Below, piece after piece: positions 25,458-33,993 of a DNA stretch of 64,000 bases. Source of the stretch: Streptosporangium subroseum (GTDB lineage: Bacteria; Actinomycetota; Actinomycetes; Streptosporangiales; Streptosporangiaceae); the NCBI RefSeq assembly GCF_900188345.1, contig NZ_FZOD01000013.1, positions 1-64,000 on the forward strand. The letters run 5' to 3'. A model generated the notes under the pieces. It made no database searches and was not told the DNA's origin. It saw only the letters and a program-made list of their open reading frames with translations. Both the position numbers and the translations under genes were made by a program. Within the stretch, counting starts at the first letter, position 1. The number at the start of each line of letters is the position of its first letter.

Positions 25458-26270
25458 GTGACTGAGTGTTTTCTGCCTGCGGGCATCTACAACCCCGTCG
25501 TGACCGCGGACGGGAAGCGGTGGCGGGACTTCGAGCTGGAGGCGCAGGTGCCGGTCGCGGCTGCGGGGCCGCAACAGACCGAGCGAGTACGGGAGCATGA
25601 GCGGGCACGGGAGTCCGAGCGGACGCGGGAGCCCGAGCGCACGCAGCGGATGCAGTGGCGGCCCGCGGTGCTGGACCGGTGCAGGCCGTACGGCGTGGCC
25701 GGTGGGCTGGCGCGGCCCGACCCGCAGACCGAGGAGGACATGGTACGAGCCGTGCCGGTGACCGAACAGGGGGTCCCGCGCCGTTTCCCGGACCCCCGGG
25801 GCATGTGGATCAGGCTGATCAACGGGGCCGGGGCCGCGGAGGACCCGTTCAGGGCGACCAACGCGGTCGACTGCGCGCTGTCGGTGATGTCCACCTGGCA
25901 CGGTGTGCCGGCCGTGGCCGCGCCCCGGCGGCCCGAGTACGACCGGGTCGGCAAGCCGCTGCTCAGCGGCGAGGCCGGTGGAGCGGCCAGGGCCGAGAGA
26001 TGGCTGGGACAGCGGTTCCAGTATGTGGGGCAGGGGCGGCACGCCTACGTCCCGATCGCCCAGGCGCTGCTGGCCGGGGGACACGGGGCCGCCGCCATCA
26101 TCATCACCCGCTGGCCGGCCGGTGGCAGCCACGCGTGGAACGCGGTGAACTTCGACGGAGAGGTGATCTGGATCGACGCGCAGCGGGGGCACATGGCGGT
26201 CGACCCGCCGTACGAATCGGTGACCGGCGTCTTCTGCGTCGTGATCGACAGGGAGGGAAGGCGACTGTGA
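25458..26270 (+). CDS. Papain-fold (Tox-PL-like) toxin domain protein
   Basis: A 270-residue protein. Residues 1-40 are an ordinary globular lead, 41-68 a highly charged Arg/Glu segment, and 130-265 a papain-like domain. The putative catalytic Cys139 lies in ATNAVDCALSVM, His225 in GGSHAWNAVNF and Asp240 in WIDAQRG. This arrangement matches glutamine-deamidase or peptidase papain-fold toxin domains of polymorphic toxins. There is no secretion leader, so export would need another route or the toxin acts inside. GTG 25458 follows GAGGGGGA. The downstream gene overlaps by 4 nt and is a probable immunity protein. Confidence 0.7.
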   Translation: MTECFLPAGIYNPVVTADGKRWRDFELEAQVPVAAAGPQQTERVREHERARESERTREPERTQRMQWRPAVLDRCRPYGVAGGLARPDPQTEEDMVRAVPVTEQGVPRRFPDPRGMWIRLINGAGAAEDPFRATNAVDCALSVMSTWHGVPAVAAPRRPEYDRVGKPLLSGEAGGAARAERWLGQRFQYVGQGRHAYVPIAQALLAGGHGAAAIIITRWPAGGSHAWNAVNFDGEVIWIDAQRGHMAVDPPYESVTGVFCVVIDREGRRL

Positions 26271-26536
26271 ATCCCGACCAGGCCAGGGCCGTCGCGGAGG
26301 AGTATTTCAACGGCGTCCGGAATCCGGGCTCTGCCACCGAGATCAGGATTTATGCCTTCAAGGAGGGCTATGTCGCCTGGTCGAAGGAGCCCGAGGCCGA
26401 CGATCCCAGCGTGCTGCCCGACACGGTCGGGGCCGGATGCGTGGTCATCGACAGGGCCACCGGAGAGCTTGTCATCCGGCCGCTGCTCAACCCCGAGACG
26501 GTGGCCGAGCAGTGGCCGGGACGCCGCCCTCGGTAG
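26267..26536 (+). CDS. Probable immunity protein (YrhB/Imm35-like)
   Basis: An 89-residue acidic protein whose GTG start overlaps the toxin-domain stop (GTGA). Its pattern, an N-terminal helix ARAVAEEYF, a central WSKEPE strand and a C-terminal GAGCVVIDRATGELVIRP followed by PETVAEQW, resembles the YrhB/Imm35 family of small immunity proteins. Overlap with a papain-fold protein supports a toxin-immunity pair. The family match was made by eye and is moderate. Confidence 0.6.
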   Translation: MNPDQARAVAEEYFNGVRNPGSATEIRIYAFKEGYVAWSKEPEADDPSVLPDTVGAGCVVIDRATGELVIRPLLNPETVAEQWPGRRPR

Positions 26537-26785
26537 GCGGTGAGCAGGACCGCCTCAACGGGATTGTTCGCGGAACGTCCGCTGCGAGGGGGACCGGAGG
26601 CGGTTGTCGGGGTGCCCGCTGTAGGTGGTGACCGGGGCGCCGCCCCCGACGGAAGGCGTCCCGGTCACGGGGATGGCTCCGGTCGACCACCGGCTGGAAC
26701 GGCTCAGGTCAGCCGTTCGCCCGGACCTCCTCGGCCGGTCGCCGATTCGCGGGTTCTGGTCGGTTGCCCGTTCGGACGGCTCCGG

Positions 26786-29299
26786 TCAGCCGGCGGCGAG
26801 CGATCCCACGATGGAGGCGCGCGCCGCCCTGCGGGCCGGAAGCACCGCGGCGAGCACCCCGGCCAGGCCGGACAGTGCCACGAACGCCAGGATCTGCAGG
26901 ACCGGCAACTGGAACACGACGTCGGCGGCCAGTGTCTGCCCCGCGGCCCAGCCGAACGTGATGCCGAGCACCACGCCGACCAGCGCGCCGATGAGCCCCA
27001 GGATCAGCGCCTCGACGACGAGCATCCGCCGCAGCTGGGGCCGGGTCAGACCGAGCGCCCGCAGGAGCGCCGACTCCCGGGTCCGCTCGTGGACCGAGAG
27101 GGACAGCGTGTTGGCGATGCCCAGCAGCGAGATGAGGACCGCCAGGCCCAGCAGGCCAGTGATGATCATCAGCATCATGTCGAGCGTCTCGTCGAACGCG
27201 CCCCGGAGCTCGGTGGAGCTGGCGACCTTGGCCGTGGGATACGGCTGCGCCGCCGCGTCGACCGCCTTGCGGGCCTGTTCGGGGCTGACGCCGTCCTTGG
27301 CGTTGATCATCACCCAGCTGTCGTCGACCGGGCCGAAGTAACGGTCGAACTCCTCCGCCGGCACGGTCACGCCGGTCAGGTTGCTCTCCCCGGAGTCGAA
27401 GGTGCCCACGATCGTGAGGTCGACCGTGCCCGCCTCCGTGGTCCGTACCGGGATCCGATCGCCGACCTTGACGCCGAGCTGTTTGAGGTCGTAGTCGGAG
27501 ACGACCGCGGTCCCGGGCTTGAGGACGTCGATCGAGCCCGCGTCGAGCTTCGGCCTGAAGTCCGATCCCGCGGTGAACGCGCCGACCTGATACTCCTTGT
27601 CCCCGATCTTGGCGGAGGTCTCGCGGGACGCGACGACCGAGGTGAGCTCGGGTCTGGTCCGCAGGTCCTCGGCCAGGGCGCGGGGCAGCCCCGATCCGCG
27701 GTCCTGGGTCTGGACCATGTAGTCGACGGGAAACTGGTCGTCGAGCTGCTGGGTGAACGTCACCCGCATCGTGCCGGTGAGGACCGCGATCAGCGTCATC
27801 AGCGTCACGCCCACGGTGAGCGCGACGGTGGTGGTCGCCGACCGCTTCGGGTTGCGCCGGGAGTTGTCCACGGCGAGCCTGCCCGGCACCCCGGAGAGCT
27901 TGGCGGGCAGCCAGCCCACGAAGGCGCCGAGCGGCTTGACGATCACCGGCCCGAGAACCAGCACCGCGAGGAAGACGAAGGAACCGCCCGCGGCCACCGC
28001 GAGGAGCGCGACCTCGCCGGGCACCATGCCCACCCCGGCCACCGTGGCGCCCACGCCCACGACCAGGAGCAGCGCCGCGAAGATCACGCGGAACAGGCCG
28101 GCCTTGAAGGTGTGCTCCTCGACCTGCGAGCGCAGCGCCGCGATCGGTGCGACCTTCGTCGCCGACCGCGCGGGCAGCAGCGCCGCCCCCACCGTGACGA
28201 CGAGGCCGATCAGCAGGCCGAGAACGATCGTGCGCGTGGTCAGGGCCGCGCTCCCGGTGGAGGGCAGCGACGTGCCGGCCCCGGCGAGTACGGCGAGCGC
28301 CCCCGCGCCCAGCCCGTAGCCGAGCAGCAGGCCCAGCACCGACGAGAGCAGGCCGACCACGGCCGACTCCAGCACGATGGAGCCGAACACCTGCCCGCGC
28401 GTCGCCCCGATGCAGCGCAGCAGGGCCATCTCGCGGGTCCGCTGGGCGACCAGGATGTTGAAGGTGTTGTAGATGACCAGCGCGGCCACGAACATCGCCA
28501 CCAGGCCGAACATCAGCAGGCCGAGCGTCAGCAGCTGGGTGTCGGCGCCGTTGCTCCGGGCCAGGTCGGCGGCGTACTGCTCCCCGGTCCTGACCTGGTA
28601 ACCCGTGCCCAGGGCCGCGGCGACCGAACCGCGCACCGCCTCCTGCGTCACGCCCTCCGAGGCGAGGACGTCGATCTCCTTGAAGCCCTTCGCCCCGGTC
28701 ATCGCCTTGGCGGTCTCGGTGGTGTAGCCGACCGCGCCGCTGTAGAGGAGCTGCTGGTCGAGGCCGGCGTCGAACAGGCCCACCACCGTGAACTCGTGCC
28801 TGGCGTTCTTGGAGTCCAGCACCGCGACGGTGTCACCGATCTTGAAGCCGCGAGCCTCGGCGGTGTTCTCGTCGAGTACGGCCTGCGTCGCGGTCTTCGG
28901 GGCGGCGCCGCTGGTGATCGAGGTGCGGTTCAGCGAACCCTCGGGGATGGAGATGCCCGCCGTGGGGACGTCCCCGGCGGCCTTGCCGTCCTTGCCGATC
29001 AGGGCGGACGTGCCCTGCACGAGCCCCTGGGCGTCGGCCACGCCGCCGACGGCGCGAATCTTCTCCAGTACGGCGCCGGACATGGGCCGCGCCACGCCGG
29101 TGCTCTCGCCCCGCACGGGAAGCACGGAGACATCGACCTTGTCCGCCGCCGCGGAGAACTTCTGGCTGAAGCCCACCTCGATGGTGTCGGTGAGCACAAA
29201 CGTGCCCGCGATGAAGCCCACCCCCAGGGCGATCGCCAGCGAGGTGAGCAGCAGGCGCAGCTTGTGCGCCCGCAACCCGGCCAGGGTCGTCCTCAGCAC
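26786..29299 (-). CDS. FtsX/MacB-type ABC transporter permease
   Basis: An 837-residue permease. It has one N-terminal helix (about 15-37), a large external domain, three helices (about 255-390), a second core helix set near 420-480, another external domain, and three C-terminal helices (about 700-830). Two FtsX domains are visible from repeated motifs (RTREMALLRCIGATRGQVF and RTRESALLRALGLTRPQLRRML). This double arrangement is usual in actinobacterial LolCDE/MacB-like exporters. GTG 29299 starts 1 bp after the ATPase stop. The cargo is unknown; lipoprotein or peptide export is likely. Confidence 0.93.
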   Translation of the reverse strand: MLRTTLAGLRAHKLRLLLTSLAIALGVGFIAGTFVLTDTIEVGFSQKFSAAADKVDVSVLPVRGESTGVARPMSGAVLEKIRAVGGVADAQGLVQGTSALIGKDGKAAGDVPTAGISIPEGSLNRTSITSGAAPKTATQAVLDENTAEARGFKIGDTVAVLDSKNARHEFTVVGLFDAGLDQQLLYSGAVGYTTETAKAMTGAKGFKEIDVLASEGVTQEAVRGSVAAALGTGYQVRTGEQYAADLARSNGADTQLLTLGLLMFGLVAMFVAALVIYNTFNILVAQRTREMALLRCIGATRGQVFGSIVLESAVVGLLSSVLGLLLGYGLGAGALAVLAGAGTSLPSTGSAALTTRTIVLGLLIGLVVTVGAALLPARSATKVAPIAALRSQVEEHTFKAGLFRVIFAALLLVVGVGATVAGVGMVPGEVALLAVAAGGSFVFLAVLVLGPVIVKPLGAFVGWLPAKLSGVPGRLAVDNSRRNPKRSATTTVALTVGVTLMTLIAVLTGTMRVTFTQQLDDQFPVDYMVQTQDRGSGLPRALAEDLRTRPELTSVVASRETSAKIGDKEYQVGAFTAGSDFRPKLDAGSIDVLKPGTAVVSDYDLKQLGVKVGDRIPVRTTEAGTVDLTIVGTFDSGESNLTGVTVPAEEFDRYFGPVDDSWVMINAKDGVSPEQARKAVDAAAQPYPTAKVASSTELRGAFDETLDMMLMIITGLLGLAVLISLLGIANTLSLSVHERTRESALLRALGLTRPQLRRMLVVEALILGLIGALVGVVLGITFGWAAGQTLAADVVFQLPVLQILAFVALSGLAGVLAAVLPARRAARASIVGSLAAG

Positions 29300-29300
29300 C

Positions 29301-30071
29301 TCAGGCCTCCAGCTTGATCAGCATGTCGAGTACGGACTGCGGGCTCGGCTCCGTCAGCTCGCTGACCAGCAGGCCGTCACGCAGGAACACCACGCGTCCG
29401 GCGTAGGAGGCCGCGACCGGGTCGTGGGTGACCATCACGATCGTCTGGCCGAGCTCCCGTACCGACGTGCGCAGGAAGGACAGGATCTCGGCACCGCTGC
29501 GCGAGTCCAGGTTGCCGGTCGGCTCGTCGGCGAAGATGACCTGCGGCTTGCTGATCAGGGCACGGGCCACCGCGACGCGCTGCTGCTGGCCGCCTGACAG
29601 CTCGGTCGGCTTGTGGCCGAGCCGGTCACGCAGGCCCACGGTCTCCACGACCCGGTCGAACAGCTCGCCGTCGGCCTGGCGCCCGGCGATCTCCAACGGG
29701 AGCCGGATGTTCTGCTCGGCGGTCAGCGTGGGCAGCAGGTTGAACGCCTGGAAGATGAAACCGATCCGCTCGCGGCGGAGCAGGGTGAGCTGCTTGTCAC
29801 CCAGCCCGGTGAGCTCCACGTCTCCGATGTGCACCTGCCCGGCGCTGACCGTGTCCAGCCCGGCCAGGCAGTGCATCAGCGTGGACTTGCCCGATCCGGA
29901 AGGGCCCATGATCGCGGTGAAGGCGCCGGTCGCGAAGGAGACGTCCACCCCTCGGAGGGCGTGTACGGCAGTGTCCCCCTGGCCGTACACCTTGGTGAGC
30001 CCCCTGGCCGTCACGGCCGGTGCCGTGTTCTCCCGCGCGTTCCACGCGCCGACCTCTCCGGTGATGGTCAC
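29301..30071 (-). CDS. ABC transporter ATP-binding protein (LolD/MacB type)
   Basis: A 256-residue ATPase with Walker A GPSGSGKST, Q-loop FIFQAFNLLP, signature LSGGQQQRVAVARAL, Walker B VIFADEPTGNLDS and H-loop VTHDP. It energises the FtsX-type permease encoded next. GTG 30071 is chosen over ATG 30140 because GAGGAG lies 7 nt upstream and the extra N terminus has no conservation. Confidence 0.94.
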   Translation of the reverse strand: MTITGEVGAWNARENTAPAVTARGLTKVYGQGDTAVHALRGVDVSFATGAFTAIMGPSGSGKSTLMHCLAGLDTVSAGQVHIGDVELTGLGDKQLTLLRRERIGFIFQAFNLLPTLTAEQNIRLPLEIAGRQADGELFDRVVETVGLRDRLGHKPTELSGGQQQRVAVARALISKPQVIFADEPTGNLDSRSGAEILSFLRTSVRELGQTIVMVTHDPVAASYAGRVVFLRDGLLVSELTEPSPQSVLDMLIKLEA

Positions 30072-30216
30072 GTCAGTTCTCCTCGGCAACGTATGCGTTA
30101 TGGCTGGACAAACGCTATTGACGGGGCGAACGGGATTCATCGGGCTGGCGGACGGACTTCCCCTCCACCGCAGGACTCTCCCGGACGGTCCGGTCCTACC
30201 TGCGGGGTAGCCCCGC

Positions 30217-30234
30217 CTCGGCCATTCGGCCGAG
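30217..30234 (-). terminator. Terminator after the lysE-like gene
   Basis: CTCGGCC (30217-30223) and GGCCGAG (30228-30234) form a 7-bp stem with a 4-nt loop, 27 bp beyond the LysE-family stop on the minus strand. Confidence 0.5.
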
Positions 30235-30260
30235 ACCTGCGGGCCCGGGTCGGTCCGGGC

Positions 30261-30899
30261 TCAGACGATGTTGTCCCCGGCGAGGATCCCGGCGAGGCCG
30301 AGGAAGCACACGCCGCTGCCGACATCGACCCTGCGCTGGGTCCGAGCCGGGATGCCGGTGGCTCCGATACGGCTGCCGAGTCCGACGTAGGTGAGGCCGA
30401 CGAGGAGCTCGATGCCGAGGTAGGCCCCCCCGAGCATGGCCAGTTGTGCGTCGGTCCCGCCCTTCGGCCCACCGGTGAACTGGGGCAGCAACGCGGCGAA
30501 GAGCAACAGGGCCTTGGGGTTGCTGATCGCGACGACGAACTCGTTGATGACCAGCGGCCGCAGTCCCCTGCCGGCCGCGGGGGCCGAGGCAGCCGAGGCA
30601 GTCGCGGCGGGTGGGGCCCGCCAGGCGCGCCGCAGACTCGAGAACCCGATCCACGCGAGGTAGACGACGCCCACCCACTTGATCACCGTGAGCGCGGTGG
30701 CCGATGCCGTCAGCGCCGCGCCGAGCCCCGCCACGACCAGCCCGATGAGGATGATGAAGGCGACCAGCCGCCCGCCGATTCCAGCGAGGGCATACGCGGT
30801 GCCGTGACGTACGGCGTTGCTCAGGCCGAGAAGCTGATTCGCGCCGGGGATGAGGGACACGAGCAGAGCGGTAGGGAGAAAACCAGCCCAATTGATCAT
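30261..30899 (-). CDS. LysE/RhtB family amino-acid exporter
   Basis: A 212-residue membrane protein with about six helices. It carries the family N terminus (FLPTALLVSLIPGANQLLGLSNAVRHG) and the middle motif INEFVVAISNPKALLLFAALLPQF. The family exports basic or small neutral amino acids and related metabolites. It is monocistronic. The upstream AT-rich stretch (30900-30930) probably holds its promoter; no clear TANNNT lies at leaderless spacing. Confidence 0.9.
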   Translation of the reverse strand: MINWAGFLPTALLVSLIPGANQLLGLSNAVRHGTAYALAGIGGRLVAFIILIGLVVAGLGAALTASATALTVIKWVGVVYLAWIGFSSLRRAWRAPPAATASAASAPAAGRGLRPLVINEFVVAISNPKALLLFAALLPQFTGGPKGGTDAQLAMLGGAYLGIELLVGLTYVGLGSRIGATGIPARTQRRVDVGSGVCFLGLAGILAGDNIV

Positions 30900-30974
30900 A
30901 AATGTCCACTTTAGTACTCAAAGTGTAGATTATTAGGCTGGGTAAGCGAGGAAAAACAGGCGGCCCGGTCGTCC

Positions 30975-31652
30975 CTAATCCGTTGAATGCGGCGTCACAA
31001 GTCCCGTCTCGTAGGCATACACGACCACCTGGGCCCGATCCCTCAGGCTCAGCTTGGCCAGCACCCGGCCCAGATGCGTTTTGACCGTCGCCTCCGCCAG
31101 ACTCAGCCGGACCGCGATCTCCGTGTTCGACAGTCCCCTGGCCACCAGCACGAGAACCTCCCGCTCCCGCGAGGTCAGCCCGGTCAGCCTCGCCTGCTCG
31201 GCCGCCCCGGGAGAGGGAAGATGCACGGCGAAACGCTCCAGCAACCGCCGCGTCGTACTCGGCGCCACCACCGCGTCCCCGCTGTGCACCGAGCGGATCG
31301 CGCTGACCAGGTCCGGAGGCGGCACATCCTTCAGCAGAAACCCCGAGGCGCCCGCCTTCAACGCCGCGAACGCGTAGTCGTCCAGATCGAACGTGGTCAG
31401 GATCAGCACCCGGGGCCTCTCGCCCGCCGCACAGATGAGCCGGGTCGCCTCCACACCGTCCATGACCGGCATCCGCACATCCATCAGCACGACATCGATC
31501 GCCGTCGTCCGCGCGGCCTCGACGGCCCCGACCCCGTTGGCCGCCTCCGCGACGACCTCGATCCCGGGCTGCGCGCTGAGAATCATGCGGAACCCGGCGC
31601 GCAACAGCTCCTGATCGTCGACCAGCATCACGCGAATCACCTGCTCGCTCAA
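30975..31652 (-). CDS. NarL/FixJ family response regulator
   Basis: A 225-residue regulator with receiver residues MLVDDQELLRAGFR, phospho-acceptor Asp58 (VLMDVRMP) and FLLKDVPPP. A LuxR-type helix-turn-helix is at about 160-215 (LTSREREVLVLVARGLSNTEIAVRLSLAEATVKTHLGRVLAKL). TTG 31652 overlaps the kinase stop (TTGA); a GTG at 31640, giving MIRVMLVDD, is an equally good start. It is paired with the upstream kinase. Targets are unknown. Confidence 0.93.
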   Translation of the reverse strand: MSEQVIRVMLVDDQELLRAGFRMILSAQPGIEVVAEAANGVGAVEAARTTAIDVVLMDVRMPVMDGVEATRLICAAGERPRVLILTTFDLDDYAFAALKAGASGFLLKDVPPPDLVSAIRSVHSGDAVVAPSTTRRLLERFAVHLPSPGAAEQARLTGLTSREREVLVLVARGLSNTEIAVRLSLAEATVKTHLGRVLAKLSLRDRAQVVVYAYETGLVTPHSTD

Positions 31653-32848
31653 GCCGCCCGACTCTCCCCGGTCTCACCCGTCGGCAGCCGAGCGGTCACC
31701 CGGAACCCGCCCCCCGTCAGGGGCGCGGCCTCCACGGTCCCGCCGAACATGGCGACCCGCTCTCGCATGCCCACCAGGCCGTGCCCACCCTCGCGCCCAG
31801 GCGCCGCGGCGCCGCGACCGTCGTCGGTCACCCGTAAGAGCAGCTCACGCACGCCGTACTCCATCTCAACCGTGGCCCTGCTGCCGGGGCCGCCATGTTT
31901 GAGGGTATTGGTGAGCGCCTCCTGGACGATCCGGTACACCGTCAACTGCTCGCCCTCGGGAAGCTCCTGCGGGACGCCGGTGACCCGCAGATCGACGGGC
32001 AGCCCGGACGAGCACACCTGCGCCACCAGATCGTCCAGCTGCGACAGGCTCGGCTGCGGCGCGTACTCCTCGGGAACGCCGTCGGTCCGCAGCACGCCCA
32101 CCATCCTGCGCATCTCGGCCAGCGCCCGCCGCCCCGTGGCCGACACCGCCTGCATGGCCCTGCGCGCCTGCTCGGGATCGGTGTCGATCGCGTAACCCGC
32201 CCCGTCGGCCTGAACGATGATCACACTCACGTTGTGCGCGACCACGTCGTGCAGCTCGCGGGCGATCCGGGCCCGCTCGGCCGCCGCGGCCAGCCTGGCC
32301 TGCTGGTCACGCTCGTGCTCGGCCCGCTCCGCCCGCTCCTCCAGGCTCTCCAGATAGCGGCGGCGGGTGTTGGCGTAGATCCCCGTGATCCAGATCGCGA
32401 CGACGAACACCGAGGCGCTGGCGAAGCTGGTGAGGTCGGGATTCGCCGTGATCTGCCCGAAGGAGAGGAGGAGCCCCAGCTCGGCCACCAGGCCCGCGGT
32501 GACCGCCCAGCGCGGCGGGCGGCGGGACGCCACGGCGTACATGGCGATGAGCACGGAAAGGTTGAAGAAAAGAGGATGGACGCCGATGAGCCACTGGCCG
32601 AAACTCACCAGCGAGACGATCGCGAACACCGTCAGGGGACGTCGGCGCTGCCAGAACAGCGGCACGATCAGCAGCAACCCGAGCCCCAGGAACCCCGGCA
32701 ATCCGAAGTCGAGACCGCCCCAGACCACCTTGTCATCCACGGCGACGGCCCGCGCGTTGAGCAGCGATACCAGCAGGAACGGTGTCAGCCACAAGGCGTC
32801 CACGGTCCCGGGATGGCGCCGACTCCAGGCGCGTAGTCTGCCGAACAC
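31649..32848 (-). CDS. Sensor histidine kinase (HisKA_3 type)
   Basis: A 399-residue membrane kinase. Hydrophobic segments occupy about residues 15-165, followed by a coiled-coil linker (YLESLEERAERAEHERDQQARL). The phosphoacceptor His is in RELHDVVAHNVS. The ATPase domain shows YRIVQEALTNTLKHGG, DDGRG and GHGLVGMRERVAMFGG. It is followed by its response regulator with a 4-nt overlap. No promoter element was recognised with confidence. Confidence 0.94.
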   Translation of the reverse strand: MFGRLRAWSRRHPGTVDALWLTPFLLVSLLNARAVAVDDKVVWGGLDFGLPGFLGLGLLLIVPLFWQRRRPLTVFAIVSLVSFGQWLIGVHPLFFNLSVLIAMYAVASRRPPRWAVTAGLVAELGLLLSFGQITANPDLTSFASASVFVVAIWITGIYANTRRRYLESLEERAERAEHERDQQARLAAAAERARIARELHDVVAHNVSVIIVQADGAGYAIDTDPEQARRAMQAVSATGRRALAEMRRMVGVLRTDGVPEEYAPQPSLSQLDDLVAQVCSSGLPVDLRVTGVPQELPEGEQLTVYRIVQEALTNTLKHGGPGSRATVEMEYGVRELLLRVTDDGRGAAAPGREGGHGLVGMRERVAMFGGTVEAAPLTGGGFRVTARLPTGETGESRAA

Positions 32849-33388
32849 ATCACCACGATACGTACGTGGAGATCAAAGCCCTTCCCCCTCAAGGGGGAAC
32901 CTGATGTACGACCCAGGTCGCACATTTTGTCCTACTTACGCAGTCTTTACGCCTCTTCCGGAAGGATGATTGCTGGGAGCACCCTTCGGGGTGAGTAAAG
33001 GGAGATTGTTTGTGGTGATCAATCACAACAACGCCGGGTCGCGCGGCGAGTGAGAACGCGCCGCGCGATCCGACGGCCCAGACCCGCCACATGGGACGAT
33101 CCTTCTTGTAGTGTCATGCGCGGCTCACCGTGATCAATGCGGGTGCTCGTCCGGTTCGCCCGCTCTCTGCTCGGTGAGCTACAGCTACGGGCTCGTGGGA
33201 GATCTCTGCCGTCCCGTTGATTAAACATGGCGGGCGACTGTTCGCCCGGCTCCGCCACCCTGTCGGCGAAACTCGCAGTTTGGTCTTCTATGAGGCTGAA
33301 CTCAAATGACAGTCGATTTGCTGCGTGAGCCCTAGTGAAACTTGACCAAGCGCATTTATGGGTGAGGTAATAATTTAAACAGATACAC
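32849..33388. other. Intergenic region with hairpins and an inverted repeat
   Basis: About 540 bp without a supported gene. A near-perfect inverted repeat (TTGTGGTGAT and ATCACAACAA, 33010-33031, one mismatch) could be an operator. A 10-bp GC stem (33039-33048 with 33059-33068) could terminate transcription. The part after 33280 is AT-rich. Short frames here lack codon bias. Confidence 0.45.
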
Positions 33389-33426
33389 TTCTGGCCGACA
33401 GGGGCATTGGCTCCTGTCGGCCAGAA
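33389..33426 (-). terminator. Terminator after the tRNA gene
   Basis: TTCTGGCCGACAGG (33389-33402) and CCTGTCGGCCAGAA (33413-33426) form a perfect 14-bp stem with a 10-nt loop, 25 bp beyond the tRNA 3' end on the minus strand. It is followed by an AT-rich stretch. Confidence 0.8.
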
Positions 33427-33451
33427 ATGATGGCTAATTGTTTTCTATTTG

Positions 33452-33526
33452 TAGGGCCGTCGGGATTCGAACCCGAACTGGCACGGACCTAAACCGTGTG
33501 TCTCCTGCCTATTGGACTACGACCCC
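33452..33526 (-). tRNA. tRNA with UAG anticodon (reads Leu CUA), class I shape
   Basis: A cloverleaf folds on the minus strand. It has a 7-bp acceptor (GGGGTCG with CGGCCCT, including a G1-U72 and a U5-G68 pair), a D arm closed by GTC/GAC, an anticodon stem CACGG/CCGTG with loop TTTAGGT, a 5-nt variable loop (CCAGT), a T arm TCGGG-TTCGAAT-CCCGA and discriminator A. CCA is not encoded. The anticodon UAG (33491-33489) would read Leu CUA. Normal tRNA-Leu is class II with a long variable arm, and this one lacks it. Its first 10 nt overlap the end of the HNH gene, including that gene's stop codon. Charging identity is unknown. Confidence 0.8.
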
Positions 33527-33993
33527 TTGCTTTTTCCTGCGAAATTCTCTGTCTGCGAATGGCAATTAGGACAGAGGAATCGTAGGTTTTCTTTTCTGTT
33601 GTCAAGCCAGTCGCCGCTGATGTGATCGACGTGCAGTGTCAGCGGCCGACCTTGCCAGACACCTTCGATCTTACAGCCCGCGCAGCGGTGTGGCACCCCG
33701 ATTGCGATCAGGCTCCGTCGGAGTTGTCTGGGGCCGGGGCGGGGACTGCCTTCTGGCAGCATGACGAGAACTTGTTCTGGTCGACGGCGCTGTGGCGAGG
33801 GCTGACCCTTGTTCGGGGCGACCCTGTGGAAATGGGAGGTGTCGATCCCGAAGTGCTTCAGCTGGCGGCTGATATGGGCGTGGTTGCCGCCCGCGATGGT
33901 GATGCCGAGATGGCGGAGGACGTCGGCGATGCTGAGGGAGATGACCGCCGCTGCGGCCAGCATTTCGGGGGTGTATTTGTATTTGATGGGCAT
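33517..33993 (-). CDS. HNH endonuclease with N-terminal helix-turn-helix, overlapping a tRNA
   Basis: A 158-residue protein. Residues 8-55 look like a homeodomain-type helix-turn-helix (EMLAAAAVISLSIADVLRHLGI...HISRQLKHFGI). An Arg/Pro-rich linker follows. Residues 100-150 form an HNH nuclease with two CxxC zinc pairs (RCAGC and LCPNC), catalytic LHVDHISGD and NRKENLRFLC. The last codons AAG GGG TCG TAG run into the tRNA: the stop TAG is tRNA positions 8-10. ATG 33993 lies 6 nt after TAACCT, so the mRNA is probably leaderless and co-transcribed with the tRNA. RNase P processing of the tRNA would cut the nuclease mRNA. Confidence 0.88.
   Translation of the reverse strand: MPIKYKYTPEMLAAAAVISLSIADVLRHLGITIAGGNHAHISRQLKHFGIDTSHFHRVAPNKGQPSPQRRRPEQVLVMLPEGSPRPGPRQLRRSLIAIGVPHRCAGCKIEGVWQGRPLTLHVDHISGDWLDNRKENLRFLCPNCHSQTENFAGKSKGS

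Noticed and set aside
22420..25608. 1062-codon minus-strand frame
   Set aside because: It is the exact antisense of the phosphoesterase gene, rich in Val/Arg/Gly/His as shadow frames are, with no family motif.
26540..29317. 925-codon plus-strand frame
   Set aside because: Antisense of the FtsX permease gene; low-complexity composition and no ribosome site.
33452..33526. Amber suppressor tRNA
   Set aside because: The anticodon is 5'-UAG-3', which pairs with CUA, not with the UAG stop codon (that needs CUA as anticodon).
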